Positions 44,526 through 55,097 of a stretch of 64,000 bases of DNA are shown piece by piece. The DNA is from Acidobacteria bacterium OLB17 (GTDB taxonomy: Bacteria > Acidobacteriota > Blastocatellia > Pyrinomonadales > Pyrinomonadaceae). The DNA lies in assembly GCA_001567505.1 (NCBI GenBank), contig LLEU01000033.1, forward strand, positions 112,906 through 176,905, written 5' to 3'. Within the stretch, counting starts at the first letter, position 1, and every line of letters begins with the position of its first letter. A program made the translations under genes and the position numbers. The notes beneath the pieces are model-generated. The model made no database searches. It saw nothing but the letters and a program-made list of their open reading frames with translations, and was not told the DNA's origin.

Positions 44526-45661
44526 TGACCAACAGCCTTTTTGAGCATTTCCGGCAGCGTCAGGACGCGATCGCGGCCGAGATCGCCGAACTCGTTTCGA
44601 TCGAGAGTCCGTCGAATGACGTGGCCGCGAGCGGGAAGATCGTCGATCTTCTCACGACGAAATTCCGTGCCGCCGCAGGGCCGGCCAGCATCGAGCGGAT
44701 CAAGGCCGAAGACGTGGGCGAGCACCTTATCGTCCGCGTTGGCGACGCGGAGAACCCAGCGGAAAGGACGCTTATCCTCGGGCACACCGACACCGTTCAC
44801 CCGACGGGCACGCTTTCGCAAAACCCGATCCGCACCGAGAACGGCAGGCTTTACGGGCCGGGCACCTTCGATATGAAGGCGAATATCCCGATCGTGCTCG
44901 AAGCGTTCCGATATCTTTGCGAGGAGAATATCACGCGGCAGATAACCGTTTTGCTCTCTTGCGACGAAGAGACGGGAAGCGCGACGGGAAGAGAGTTGGT
45001 CGAACGTGAGGCGGCGAGATCCTCTCGGTGCTTCGTCCTTGAGCCGTCGGACAGCGGCCGCGTAAAGACCGGCAGAAAAGGCACCGGCGTCTTTCATCTC
45101 GAAGCCCACGGCCTTCCGGCACACGCGGGCCTCGAACCCGAACGCGGTGCGAATGCCGTTGCCGAGCTTGCCCGCTGCGTCAGCGCGATCCACGCCCTCG
45201 CGGACCGCGATGCCGGCACAACCGTCAACGTGACGACGTTCTCGGGCGGAACCGCGACGAACGTTATCCCGGCGTTTGCCGTTTGCGACATAGATGTGCG
45301 ATTTTCGAGGATGGCCGAGGGCGAACGCGTCGGAGCGGAGCTAGCTAAGATGCGGCCGAGCGATGAACGCGTAAAGTTCGTTCTGAAAGGGCAGATAAAC
45401 CGCCCGCCGCTTGAAGAGACGGCCGCCGTCCTTTCGCTTTATGAACACGCGAAAGCGACCGCCGCTTCGATCGGTTTTGAACTCGGCCGGACGCGCGTCG
45501 GCGGCGCATCGGACGGTAATTTCGTTGCTGCTCTCGGCATTCCCGTGCTCGACGGCCTGGGAATTTCGGGCGACGGCGCACATACTCTTGAAGAGTACGT
45601 TGAGATCGATGACATCCCGAGGCGAGCGGCCTTGCTCACGGCTCTGCTCATCGGTGAATGA
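44525..45661 (+). CDS. M20-family metallopeptidase (glutamate carboxypeptidase-like)
   Basis: A 378-aa zinc peptidase. LILGHTDTVHPTG contains the first zinc His and the Asp. GPGTFDMKANIPIVLEA holds the bridging Asp, and LLSCDEETGSATGRELVE the catalytic Glu pair. The dimerisation domain carries GLPAHAGLEPERGANAV with the conserved His. It resembles CPG2/ArgE-DapE relatives; the true substrate is unknown. It is coupled to the nuclease gene by a TAATG overlap, and tRNA-Sec follows 32 bases later. Confidence 0.88.
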   Translation: MTNSLFEHFRQRQDAIAAEIAELVSIESPSNDVAASGKIVDLLTTKFRAAAGPASIERIKAEDVGEHLIVRVGDAENPAERTLILGHTDTVHPTGTLSQNPIRTENGRLYGPGTFDMKANIPIVLEAFRYLCEENITRQITVLLSCDEETGSATGRELVEREAARSSRCFVLEPSDSGRVKTGRKGTGVFHLEAHGLPAHAGLEPERGANAVAELARCVSAIHALADRDAGTTVNVTTFSGGTATNVIPAFAVCDIDVRFSRMAEGERVGAELAKMRPSDERVKFVLKGQINRPPLEETAAVLSLYEHAKATAASIGFELGRTRVGGASDGNFVAALGIPVLDGLGISGDGAHTLEEYVEIDDIPRRAALLTALLIGE

Positions 45662-45693
45662 TCCGGCCGCGTACCGGATCGCGGCAACAAGAC

Positions 45694-45794
45694 GGAGGCG
45701 AAACCTGTCCGGTGATGGGCGCGGTCTTCAAAATCGTCTGCGAGCTCGCCAAACGCCGAGCTTGGGTGGGTTCGACTCCCACACGCCTCCGCCA
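45694..45794 (+). tRNA. selC: Selenocysteine tRNA, anticodon UCA
   Basis: A tRNA of about 101 bases. GGAGGCG at 45694-45700 pairs with CGCCTCC at 45784-45790, followed by G and an encoded CCA (45792-45794). The anticodon arm GCGGT-CTTCAAA-ATCGT has the anticodon TCA at 45728-45730. The very long variable arm (CGAGCTCG ... CGAGCTTG, 45741-45764) forms an 8-bp stem, and the T arm GTGGG-TTCGACT-CCCAC is standard. A long extra arm and a TCA anticodon are the marks of tRNA-Sec. It supports the reading of TGA as selenocysteine in selD. Confidence 0.95.
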
Positions 45795-45823
45795 ATAACA
45801 GAAGGCAAATTCTTTCGACTGAT

Positions 45824-46950
45824 ATGCTGGCTTGGATCGCCTTGAATTTAACGCCCGGCATCGGCCCGCGTGCGGCGACCGTGCTGCTCGAACGCTTCGG
45901 GTCGGCCGAGGCCGTTTTCCACGCAACGCGTCAGCAGCTTGTCTCTCTGAAACTCGAGGCCGCAGCGGTCGATGCAATTCTCTCGCGCAAGCTCGAAGAG
46001 CGGGCGAAACGCGAGATCGACGAGGTAAAGAAACTCGGCGGCGACGCTCTTGTGCTCGACGACGGAAGCTACCCGGAGATACTTCGCGAGATCGCCGATC
46101 CGCCGCCGGTGCTTTACGTCAAGGGCGATTGGCAGGCGTGCTTCGATCAGCCGAGCATCGGCGTCGTCGGTTCGCGTTCGTGTTCGACCTACGGCGAGAA
46201 CGCATCCGAGATGCTCGCACGCGACCTGGCGTCTCGCGGCATCACGATCACATCAGGGCTTGCACGCGGCATCGATGCGGCGGCGCATCGCGGAGCGATC
46301 CGCGCAAAGGGGCGCACGATCGCCGTTATGGGCACCGGGATCGACGCGGTCTATCCGCGAGAGAATAACGGCCTCGTCCGCGAGATCCTGGCAAATGGCG
46401 GATGCCTCGTCACGCAGTTCCCTTTGGGTACGCCGCCTGTAAAAGAGAACTTCCCATACCGCAACCGCATCATCAGCGGCTTAAGTCTCGGGTTGCTTGT
46501 CGTTGAGGCCTCGGAACGAAGCGGTTCGCTGATAACGGCACGCCTTGCCGTCGAACAGGATCGCGAGGTTATGGCCGTTCCCGGGACATTACGAGCGGCA
46601 ACTCGTTCGGCACGAATTACCTTATAAAAAGCGGCGCAAAGCTTGTGCAGCAGTGGCAGGACATTGTCGCCGAGCTGCCGGCCGAGATCGGGGCAAGGAT
46701 CCTGCCGCCGAAGACCGACGACCGCAAGCAACGCGAAAAGACGCAGAACGAGAACCACATTCCGAACGACCTTTCGCCGAACGAAATTACGGTCTATAAA
46801 GCTCTCAAGCTCGACGAAGCAACGCACATCGACACGCTTGTCGAGACCTGCGGCCTAACCTTCGGCGACCTCAACTCAGCCCTCGTTTCGCTCGACATCA
46901 AAGACCTGATCCGCGTCCTCCCCGGCAAATGCTACGCGAAAAAGGCGTAA
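45824..46950 (+). CDS. dprA: DNA processing protein DprA, one frameshift
   Basis: DprA loads RecA on incoming single-stranded DNA in natural transformation. The frame from 45824 contains the SAM-like N-terminus, GVVGSRSCSTYGENASEML, SGLARGIDAAAH and VIEASERSGSLITA-type segments (here VVEASERSGSLITARLA). At about 46589 one A is missing (GGGACATT for GGGAACATT); repair continues as NITSGNSFGTNYLIKSGAKLV and the winged-helix C-terminus to 46950. The repaired length, about 375 aa, is normal. A terminator follows. Confidence 0.92.
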
Positions 46951-47087
46951 GCTCCCGTTCGTGATCTGAGCCGACGGTTTGCCGCGTTCATCCGGAGGTA
47001 CGTCCGCCCTGATTTGGATAAGGGGAGAAGCAGCCGGTTTCGCTTCGCCTTTTGACAGACCGAAAAATTAAGAGTAGAAGTCTAAAG

Positions 47088-47127
47088 ATGTCAGGCGCTG
47101 AAAATACTGCGTCTGGCATTATTTTTT
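47088..47127 (+). terminator. Rho-independent terminator after dprA
   Basis: ATGTCAGGCGC at 47088-47098 pairs with GCGTCTGGCAT at 47109-47119 (11 bp with G-U pairs), followed by TATTTTTT. The rest of the 337-base gap to topA shows nothing I can name. Confidence 0.7.
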
Positions 47128-47287
47128 CAAGATGGGTAAGAATTCAGCAGTAGGGCCGGCAAGGGTAACGACAAATCGCATAAGAGAACGCGGCTTCCGA
47201 ACTTCGGTAAGCCGACACGCCTTCAGATGCATTCACCGCACGGATCTCAAATGCTTCGGCCGAAACGCAGTAGGCTCCACAGGTAAT

Positions 47288-49851
47288 ATGCCAAAGAACC
47301 TTCTAATTGTAGAAAGCCCTGCCAAAGCGAAGACGATCGAGAAGATCCTTGGCGAAGAGTTCCAGGTAAACAGTTGTTACGGCCACATCCGCGACCTAGA
47401 GAAAGCGGGTATGGGCATCGACGTCGAGAACGATTTTGAACCGCGATATATCATCCCGGAAGAAAAGCAGCGTGTCGTGAACGAGCTTAGGTCGCTCGCG
47501 AAAAAACTCGATGAAGTTTGGCTCGCGACTGACGAGGACCGCGAGGGTGAGGCCATAAGCTGGCACTTGTGCGAAGTGCTCGGGCTCGATCCGCGATCGA
47601 CCAAGCGGATCGTGTTTCACGAGATCACGAAGCCTGCGATCGAGGCCGCCGTAAAGAATCCGCGAAGGGTGAATATGGATCTCGTGATGGCGCAGCAGGC
47701 CCGCCGCGTGCTCGACCGCATCGTCGGGTTCGAACTTAGCCCGGTGCTTTGGCGAAAGATCAGTACGAGCAATAAAAATCTGAGTGCGGGCCGCGTGCAG
47801 AGCGTCGCCGTTCGCTTATAGCCGAACGTGAACGCGAGATAAACGCGTTCGAGCAAGTCAGTCATTTCAAGATCGAGGGCTTTTTCATTGCCGATGATAT
47901 AACCGGCAGGCCCGTCACCTTCAAAGCGGAGGGCAGGAAGCAGGAGAGCAGCGACGGAGCTGAAAAGTTCCTTCAGGGCTGCATCGGCGCCGAATACAAG
48001 GTTCGCGACATTCGCGTAAAACCCGGCAAACGCTCGCCTGCGCCGCCTTTTACGACATCGACGCTCCAGCAGGAAGCTTCGCGAAAGCTTGGCTACAGCG
48101 TCGCAAGGACGATGCAGGTCGCACAGAAGCTTTACGAGAACGGGCATATAACTTATATGCGTACCGACAGTGTAAACCTGAGTGCGACCGCAATTGACGA
48201 CATCAGCAATACGGTCACCGAGCTTTACGGGCCGGATTACCTTCAGGCACGAAAATTCAAAAATAAGAACGAAACCGCGCAGGAAGCTCACGAAGCCATT
48301 CGCCCGACCTATATGAGCGCCTCGAGGGTAAAGGACGCGGAATGGCAAAAGCTCTACGAGCTTATCTGGAAGCGAACCATTGCCTCGCAGATGGCGGATG
48401 CCGAGCTGGAAAAGACGACGGTCGATATCGAGATCTCGACGAACAAGGAAGTGCTGACCGCTACGGGCGAGGTGTTGAAATTCGACGGATTTTTGAAGGT
48501 GTATCGCGAAGGCCGTGATGAGGACGAATCCGACGACGCGGCCGAGGGAATGCTGCCGCCGCTTACGGCCGGACGGCTTCTGCCGCTCTCGGAGCTTCGT
48601 GCGACCGAGCGATTCAGCCGCCCGCTGCCGCGATACACAGAGGCCTCTTTGGTCAAGAAGTTGGAAGAGCTCGGTATCGGCCGCCCGTCAACCTACGCGC
48701 CGACGATCTCGACGATCCAGAAACGCGAATACGTCGAGAAGCGTGATAAAGAGGGCGTTCCGCGTTCGTTCAGGATGCTCGTCCTAAAAGACGGTGAGAT
48801 CCGACGCTCCGAAGGAACGGAGAACACGGGAGCCGAGAAAGCCAAACTTTTCCCGACCGATCTCGGCCTTCTCGTCACGGATTTCTTGAAGCAGTATTTC
48901 GACGACATTATGGATTACGGCTTCACTGCGAAGATCGAAGGCGAGTTCGACGAGGTCGCCGACGGCAAGCTTCAGTGGAACGAGATGATCGAGGCATTTT
49001 ACGGCCCGTTCAAACAGGACGTAAACCGCACGATCGAAACTGCCGAACGCGTCAAGGGCGAACGGCTGCTCGGCAACGATCCCGAGACGGGAAAACCCGT
49101 CATCGCCCGCATGGCGCGTTACGGCCCGATAGTCCAACTCGGAACGGCCGATGAAGAGGAAAAGCCGAGGTTCGCGAAGATCCCGGCCGGCCAGAGCATC
49201 GAGACGATCACGTTCGAAGAAGCTCTTACGCTCTTTAAACTTCAGGGCACGATGGGGAGTTACGAGGGCAAGGAACTTTCGGTCGGCGTCGGGCGATTCG
49301 GCCCGTATGTGAAATGGGGCGATGAGTTCGTCTCCATCCCACGCGGCACCGACCTAAAGAACGTCGATACGGAAATGGCGATCGGTTACATCAAGGCGAA
49401 GCAGGCGGCAGAAGCGCCCGTCGGTGAATACGACTCGAAGCCGATCACGAAAGGAACAGGGCGTTTCGGCCCGTTCATCAAATGGGACGGGATGTTCATT
49501 AACGTGCCGCGGCGTTATGACTTTGAACGCCTGACGCAGGCCGAGATGAACGAGCTTATCGAGGCGAAGGTCGCCAAGGAGGCGAACCGCTACATTCAAC
49601 GCTGGGACGACGAAAAGATCTCTGTCGAGAATGCTCGCTGGGGCCCGGTGATCAAGTTCGGCAAAAAGGCCATCTCGCTGCCGAGAAAGGCCGATGGTTC
49701 GCGTTCCACGCCGGAGGACGCCGCCGCGTTGACACTTGAACAGGCAAAGTCGCTCATCGAGGCCGAGATCCCCGGAGCATTCAAAAAGAAGGCGAAATCG
49801 CCAGCAAAGAAGCCTGCGGCGAAGCGAACGGCGGCAAAAAAACGCACTTGA
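47288..49851 (+). CDS. topA: DNA topoisomerase I, one frameshift
   Basis: A type IA topoisomerase that relaxes negative supercoils. Start at the ATG of 47288 ([20 protein letters not shown]); in-frame sequence upstream from 47132 is not TopA-like. The Toprim domain ([17 protein letters not shown]) and the cleavage-domain motif [10 protein letters not shown], with the catalytic Tyr encoded at 48154-48156, are present. At about 47816 one C is missing (CGCTTATA for CGCCTTATA), which splits an essential gene and argues for a sequence error. The C-terminus has several [14 protein letters not shown] repeats rather than Cys4 zinc fingers and ends in a Lys/Ala/Pro-rich tail. The total is about 855 aa. 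Confidence 0.93.
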
Positions 49852-50016
49852 AAGGGTGTCTTGTCGGCCTTCGACCGAACCTGCGGCAGAATGCGGCCGT
49901 TTCCGTTATTGCCAAATCGAATAGCCTGATTATAAAATGGCTGTCGATATTCCGGACTCTGTTGCCGAAGCATATTGCCGAGCCTGCCGCTCGAACTTAG
50001 GCATTCCCCATCGCCA

Positions 50017-50598
50017 ATGAACGAAAATATTCAGTTTTTGCGTGCATTTTTGAAGAATCCGCTAAAAGTCGGTGCAATTGCGCCAAGCTCGCCCGAACTT
50101 GCGGCCCAAATGTTGGACGGCTTGAAGCCTGACGAGAACAACATCATTCTCGAACTTGGCGTCGGAACCGGGGCAATTACAAAATTCTTACATAACATCA
50201 TTCCCAACCCGGAAAGCTATCTCGGCCTCGAACTCGATCAAAAACTCGTCGATACGATCACAAAAAAACTTCCCGGAATGAACATCCTTTGTGGGAACGC
50301 GGCCGAAGCATACAAGATCCATGCGGATTCGGGCCTTGGCAAGGTACGATATCTCGTCTGCTGCCTGCCTTTTGTTTCGCTGCCTAAGGAAGTGAGCGAA
50401 TCCGTGCTTGCTGAGATCGAGAAGTTCATGGCCGAGGGCTGCGAGCTTCGCCTTTTCCAATACGCGCACGGCTACTATCTTCCGCCGGCGATCCGCCTTC
50501 GCGAATTCCTCCGCACGCGCTACGGCCGAACGCGCCGCAGCCCGCTCGTGCTAAAGAACGTGCCGCCGGCGTACACGCTCACCTGGTCAACGATCTAA
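50017..50598 (+). CDS. SAM-dependent methyltransferase, phospholipid methyltransferase-like
   Basis: A 193-aa protein from the ATG at 50017. FLRAFLKNPLKVGAIAPSSP at the N-terminus is typical of PmtA-like and rRNA-methylase-related enzymes that act at membranes. The SAM site is IILELGVGTGAITKFL, followed by YLGLELDQKLVDTI. The end (RRSPLVLKNVPPAYTLTW) fits the same family, which methylates phosphatidylethanolamine in some bacteria. The substrate here is an inference. Confidence 0.8.
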   Translation: MNENIQFLRAFLKNPLKVGAIAPSSPELAAQMLDGLKPDENNIILELGVGTGAITKFLHNIIPNPESYLGLELDQKLVDTITKKLPGMNILCGNAAEAYKIHADSGLGKVRYLVCCLPFVSLPKEVSESVLAEIEKFMAEGCELRLFQYAHGYYLPPAIRLREFLRTRYGRTRRSPLVLKNVPPAYTLTWSTI

Positions 50599-50718
50599 CG
50601 CCGCGCATTCCGAACCATAATAATTCTTGAAACCTCCGTGCATCTTGTGCGGTATTAAGATATTGTAGTTCTTGAACTGATCCACCGTTTTAGACCATTT
50701 TTAGGAGAAATAGGGACA

Positions 50719-52488
50719 ATGTTACGACGAAAGATCGTCGGGGCAATGCTTGTTTACGCATTTCTGCTCCCGACAACCCTGCTCGCACAAGCGCCTGTTT
50801 ACACGGCGCCAAAGGCAGACATCGACAAGATCAAAGAAGAGGGCCTGAAGCACTCGCAGATAATGAATACGCTCAATTATCTGACGAACGTGATCGGCCA
50901 GAGGCTTACCGCTTCGAGGAACCTCAAACACGCAAATGAATGGACCCGCGACACGCTGACGAAATTCGGGCTAGAGAATTCGCATCTTGAAGCTTGGGGC
51001 CCGTTCGGCCGCGGATGGGAGCTTGAGCGATTCTCCGCACAGGTGACCTCGCCATACAGCTTCCCCGTGATCGCGTATCCGAAGGCATGGTCGCCCGGCT
51101 TTGGAAGCCAGGTAATTATGCCGGTTCCCGCCGCACCGGCGAAAGGCAAGAAGAGCAAGGCCGCAGCCGCCGCTCCCGCCGCCGCTCCTTCGACGACGAT
51201 AACAGCGGACGTCGTTTATTTCGACGCACACGATGAAGCAGGCCTTGCGAAATACAAAGGCCAGCTCAAGGGCAAGATCGTCTTTATGTCCGGCACTCGC
51301 GAACTAAAGGCGGATCTCGAAGGAATGGGCCACCGCTACACGGCTCAGGAACTGCTCGATATGGCGAACTCGCCGGACCCCGATTCGGTGGTTCGCGTCG
51401 CAGCGGCAGGTGCTCCTAATCAGGCGAATATGGAAGCGCGTCTGAAGCGTTTCATCGACGGACTCAAGCGTGCGAAATTCGTCATCGACGAAGGTGCAGC
51501 AATGGTCGTTGACAACAGCAGCAAGGGTTCGGGCGGAACGATCTTCGTCTCGGGGGCCTCCGTCTCGGCGGACATCCCCGCAAACCCGATGGATTTCTTC
51601 ACGCAAAAACGCCTTTCGGCCTGGGATAAGGAAGCGGAGGCAAAAATGGTCCCGCAGATGACGATGGCGACCGAAGATTACAATCGGATCGTTCGGATGA
51701 TCCAGGCCGGCGAGAAGGTCCAGATGACGATCGATCTCAAGGTGCGTTATCTCGACGACGACCCGATGGTCTATAACACGATCGCCGAGATCCCTGGCAG
51801 CGACCCGAACCTGAAGGATCAGGTCGTAATGCTCGGCGGCCATCTGGATTCGTGGCATTCGGGAACCGGTGCGACGGATAACGCTGCCGGTGTCGCTGTC
51901 GCGATGGAAGCCGTCCGCATCCTGAAGGCCGCGGGCCTTAAGCCGCGACGTACCATCCGCATCGCACTCTGGACCGGCGAGGAACAGGGCCTTATCGGAT
52001 CGCGTGAGTATGTCACGAAACACCTTGGCGAGATGAAGGGCGGACGAAATATCTTTGGAATGCCGCAATCCGGCCAGCAGCAAAAGCCTGAGCTCATCAA
52101 GGGAGCCGAATACGAGAAGATCTCGGCCTATTACAACCTCGATAACGGTACGGGCAAGATCCGCGGCGTCTATATGCAGGGCAACGAAGCTGCAAGGCCG
52201 TATTTCCGTGCATGGCTCACACCCTTCCTCGATATGGGTGCGGCGACGCTGACGCTTGAGAATACGGGCGGAACGGACCATCTTTCGTTCGACCGCATCG
52301 GCATTCCCGGCTTCCAGTTCATTCAGGACGAGGTCGAGTACGACGAACGCACTCACCACTCGAACCAGGATGTTTACGACCGCATTCAGGCGGACGATAT
52401 GATGCAGGCTGCGACGATCATGGCGGCTTTCGTCTATCAGACCGCTCAGATGGATGAGCGTTTCCCGCGTAAACCGATGTCCAAATAA
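50719..52488 (+). CDS. Exported M28-family metallopeptidase
   Basis: A 589-aa aminopeptidase-like protein with a signal peptide (AMLVYAFLLPTTLLAQ). The di-zinc M28 motifs are seen: VVMLGGHLDSWHSGTGATDN (His and Asp ligands), WTGEEQGLIGSREYV (catalytic Glu and Glu ligand), and NTGGTDHLSFDRIGIPGFQF (Asp/His). A PA-type insert (about residues 150-250) lies before the peptidase domain, with an Ala/Pro linker. It probably digests extracellular peptides. A strong terminator follows. Confidence 0.92.
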   Translation: MLRRKIVGAMLVYAFLLPTTLLAQAPVYTAPKADIDKIKEEGLKHSQIMNTLNYLTNVIGQRLTASRNLKHANEWTRDTLTKFGLENSHLEAWGPFGRGWELERFSAQVTSPYSFPVIAYPKAWSPGFGSQVIMPVPAAPAKGKKSKAAAAAPAAAPSTTITADVVYFDAHDEAGLAKYKGQLKGKIVFMSGTRELKADLEGMGHRYTAQELLDMANSPDPDSVVRVAAAGAPNQANMEARLKRFIDGLKRAKFVIDEGAAMVVDNSSKGSGGTIFVSGASVSADIPANPMDFFTQKRLSAWDKEAEAKMVPQMTMATEDYNRIVRMIQAGEKVQMTIDLKVRYLDDDPMVYNTIAEIPGSDPNLKDQVVMLGGHLDSWHSGTGATDNAAGVAVAMEAVRILKAAGLKPRRTIRIALWTGEEQGLIGSREYVTKHLGEMKGGRNIFGMPQSGQQQKPELIKGAEYEKISAYYNLDNGTGKIRGVYMQGNEAARPYFRAWLTPFLDMGAATLTLENTGGTDHLSFDRIGIPGFQFIQDEVEYDERTHHSNQDVYDRIQADDMMQAATIMAAFVYQTAQMDERFPRKPMSK

Positions 52489-52519
52489 GGACGGAAGTTT
52501 CGCGTTCTTTTGAAGAAAG

Positions 52520-52553
52520 CTGTCGGCCGAGCAAGATTCGGCCGGCAGTTTTT
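52520..52553 (+). terminator. Rho-independent terminator after the M28 peptidase
   Basis: CTGTCGGCCGA at 52520-52530 pairs with TCGGCCGGCAG at 52538-52548 (11 bp), followed by TTTTTCC. Confidence 0.85.
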
Positions 52554-52634
52554 CCTTTTGCAATAAAGCAGGATTAGTTTACACTCGTTTGGAATCTTGC
52601 TCGGCCTCCCGTTAGGCCAAGCCTCACGAACGCT

Positions 52635-53419
52635 ATGACAAATATCCAGTTTCAGCGCGGCGCTATCGACGCGAGCGGCGCATTCAGCGCGGCCTGGGAA
52701 CAGGTCAAGTCGAATTACGGTGTGTATCTGGGAGTCGCCGTCGTGGCGATGCTCCTGCTTAGCTGCCTTTCGTGCATAAGCTGGTTCCTGATGGGCCCGG
52801 TGATGGGCGGCGTCTTCTATTTTGCATCGAAAGGACAGCGCGGCGAACCGGTCGAATTCGGGATGATGTTCGAAGGCTTTAAGAAGTTCGTTCCGCTGAT
52901 GGCCGTCGGACTGGTTCAGGCCCTTCCCGGCATACTCGCGACAGTGATACAGACGGGTTTAAATTTTGGTCGAATGGGTGTGCTCCTCTCTAACCCTGAA
53001 GCTATGCGGCAGGCTCAGCGTGGGGGCGAACTCGGCGCCTCGAGGCGGCAATGTCGATCGGGCTGATGGCCTTATACCTGATCCTTGCGGTCGTAAGCCT
53101 GGTTTGGTGGGCCGTTACCTATTTTGCGATCCCGCTTGTAATGGAACACGATCTCGGCCCGGTCGAGGCCCTTAAACTCAGCGCTCAGGCGGCTTTTGCG
53201 AACCTTGGCGGAATGGTAGCGGTACTGCTCTTTGGGGTGTTGACGGCCATTGTCGGCTTACTCTTGTTGTGTGTTGGCACGATCTTGGTATCTTGGCCGG
53301 TTATTCTGGTTGCGAATGCGATCGTCTTCTGGCAGGTCTTCCCGCGTCTTGACCGCGGCGATCAATATTTCACACCACCGCCGCCCGGAACTTACGGTTT
53401 TGGAAACCCGCAGTATTAA
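52635..53419 (+). CDS. Multi-pass membrane protein, one frameshift
   Basis: A repaired protein of about 262 aa with five or six hydrophobic segments (GVYLGVAVVAMLLLSCLSCI, LMALYLILAVVSLVWWAVTY, AVLLFGVLTAIVGLLLLCVG). The frame breaks at about 53028, where one C is missing (GCGCCTCGAG for GCGCCCTCGAG); repair joins ...GGELG to ALEAAMSIGLMAL. The pattern resembles DUF975/glycerophosphodiester-type membrane domains, but no family is certain. It converges on the GNAT gene with a small overlap. Confidence 0.7.
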
Positions 53420-53880
53420 AGGGCCTTTTCCAAATAAAGAATGTCGTCGTAGGGAGTTTCGTAATAGGCAGGGATCTCGTAAAAGCCGTGGGCCTGATAA
53501 AGTGCCACGGCTTTTCCCATTTTGGCGGATACGTATCAAGCCGCATCTTCCGATAGCCGATGTCGCGAGCTTCTCCGACGATATGCTCGATAAGCGCGTG
53601 TCCGATGCCGTGTCCGCGGGCGTTCTCACGCAGAAAAAGACGCTTCATCTCGCAGATGCCTTCTTCAAGCTTGCGAAGTGCGATGCTGCCGGCAAGCTCG
53701 CCTTCCCTGTATGCGAGGATCAAGCGTCCGTCGGGCTTGCGTATTTACCGGGAAGGGTTGCGAGCTCGGCCTCAAAGCCCTGAAAGCAAAGATCGAGGCC
53801 TAGCCATTGTTCATATTCGCGGAAAGCGTACGTGCGTCTTCGATCTCGTGCGGGTTCTCGGCATTGATGAGTTCGATCAT
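53416..53880 (-). pseudogene. GNAT acetyltransferase, broken by three single-base gaps
   Basis: The reconstructed 154-aa protein is a typical [24 protein letters not shown], then [20 protein letters not shown] and the acetyl-CoA loop ENARGHGIGHALIEHIVGEA, ending YYETPYDDILYLEKAL. Three bases are missing: one A (minus-strand T) at about 53823, one T at about 53737 and one T in the T4 run at 53520-53523. Three lesions in 465 bases could mean a true pseudogene, but they have the same form as the errors in essential genes nearby, so a working gene with sequence errors is at least as likely. Confidence 0.7.
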
Positions 53881-53968
53881 AAAAAACGGGACAACATCCA
53901 ATTCTACAGCACTTGCCGCCCGCCCGCCGCAGGCATCGACGCCGCGAATGTTATAAACTTTAGTGGTA

Positions 53969-54771
53969 ATGGAACTTGCGGTCGAAAAATATAAGGTGAA
54001 GGACGAGCCGTTCTATCTGCCCGTCGGGAAAGAGGTCGAGCTTTTTGAGGCTTCGTACGCGGCGAAATTGCCGGTAATGCTCAAAGGGCCGACCGGCTGC
54101 GGAAAGACGCGCTTTGTCGAGTATATGGCGCACAAACTTAAGCGCCCGCTCATCACGGTCGCCTGCCACGAAGACCTTTCCTCGACCGACCTCGTCGGCA
54201 GATTCCTTCTCGAGGGAAGCGAGACCGTATGGCATGACGGGCCGCTCACGGCCGCGGTGCGCGCCGGTGCGATCTGCTATCTCGACGAGGTCGTCGAAGC
54301 CCGCAAGGACACCGTCGTCATCATTCACCCTTTGACGGACGACCGCCGCCGCCTGCCGATCGAGAAACGCGGCACGGTTCTCGACGCGCCGCCCGAGTTC
54401 ATGCTCGTCGTCTCTTACAATCCCGGCTATCAGTCGATCCTAAAAGACCTGAAACAATCGACAAGGCAGCGTTTTGTCGCCATGGAGTTCGACTATCCGG
54501 ACGCGGAATCCGAAACGCAGATCGTCGCAAAAGAAGGCGGCATCGATGATTCGATGGCCGCTGAGCTCGTGAAGATCGGCGAGAAGGTGCGAAACCTTCG
54601 CGGGCACGGCCTCGAAGAAGGCGTCTCCACGCGCCTACTGATTTACGCCGCACAGCTCATCGCAAAAGGCATCGCTCCGATCGACGCCGCCGAGGTCGCC
54701 CTCTCAGCGCCGATAACCGACGACCGCGACCTCCAGCGAAGCTCCGTGAGATAATTACGACGGTGATCTAG
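53969..54771 (+). CDS. CbbQ/NirQ/NorQ-type AAA ATPase, C-terminus shifted
   Basis: A MoxR-class AAA+ protein of about 267 aa. [17 protein letters not shown] is the Walker A loop, [15 protein letters not shown] the Walker B, and the middle [15 protein letters not shown] is typical of CbbQ/NorQ. These ATPases insert metals into or activate partner enzymes together with a VWA protein (CbbO/NorD). No such partner lies next to it here. The open frame stops at 54754, but adding one G at about 54740 (CGAAGGCTCC) gives the family end [14 protein letters not shown] and a TAG at 54769-54771. Confidence 0.85.
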
Positions 54772-54773
54772 GA

Positions 54774-55064
54774 ATGAGTTTACGAGTTGTCGCACATTTG
54801 ATCGCAAGATCCGATCGCATCGACGAAACGCTTGATGTCCTGAAAGGTTTGATCGAACCGACATGTGCCGAGACGGGCTGCATCCGCTACGAACTTCATC
54901 GCAACACGAGCGATCCGGCGGATCTGACCTTCATCGAGGAATGGACCGATGACGACGCACTCGATGCGCACCTTGCGTCGGAGCATCTCATGGCGGCACA
55001 GGCGAAGCTTGCCGAACTGCTCGCCGAGCCCGCGGACATTCGGCGTTATCGCCTCGTAAGCTAA
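54774..55064 (+). CDS. Putative quinol monooxygenase (ABM domain)
   Basis: A 96-aa dimeric alpha-beta barrel protein of the antibiotic biosynthesis monooxygenase family: VVAHLIARSDRIDETLDVLK, TGCIRYELHRNTSDPADLTF and IEEWTDDDALDAHLASEHL are typical. It starts 2 bases after the repaired AAA ATPase stop, so the two genes are probably coupled. The substrate is unknown. Confidence 0.87.
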   Translation: MSLRVVAHLIARSDRIDETLDVLKGLIEPTCAETGCIRYELHRNTSDPADLTFIEEWTDDDALDAHLASEHLMAAQAKLAELLAEPADIRRYRLVS

Positions 55065-55097
55065 GCCGGAGCGGCTTTCCACAGATTCAATTTGCCT

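Noticed and set aside
47132..47287. N-terminal extension of TopA
   Set aside because: The residues are not TopA-like, and [15 protein letters not shown] at 47288 is the normal start.
48154..48156. Other in-frame stops (for example in topA, dprA, the AAA ATPase) as selenocysteine sites
   Set aside because: These breaks are frame changes or TAG/TAA stops, and no Cys/Sec position of a known family falls there. Only selD has TGA at a catalytic site.
51304..52563. 419-aa open frame on the minus strand opposite the M28 peptidase
   Set aside because: The M28 motifs on the + strand are intact. The antisense frame also runs into the terminator and has no known motif.
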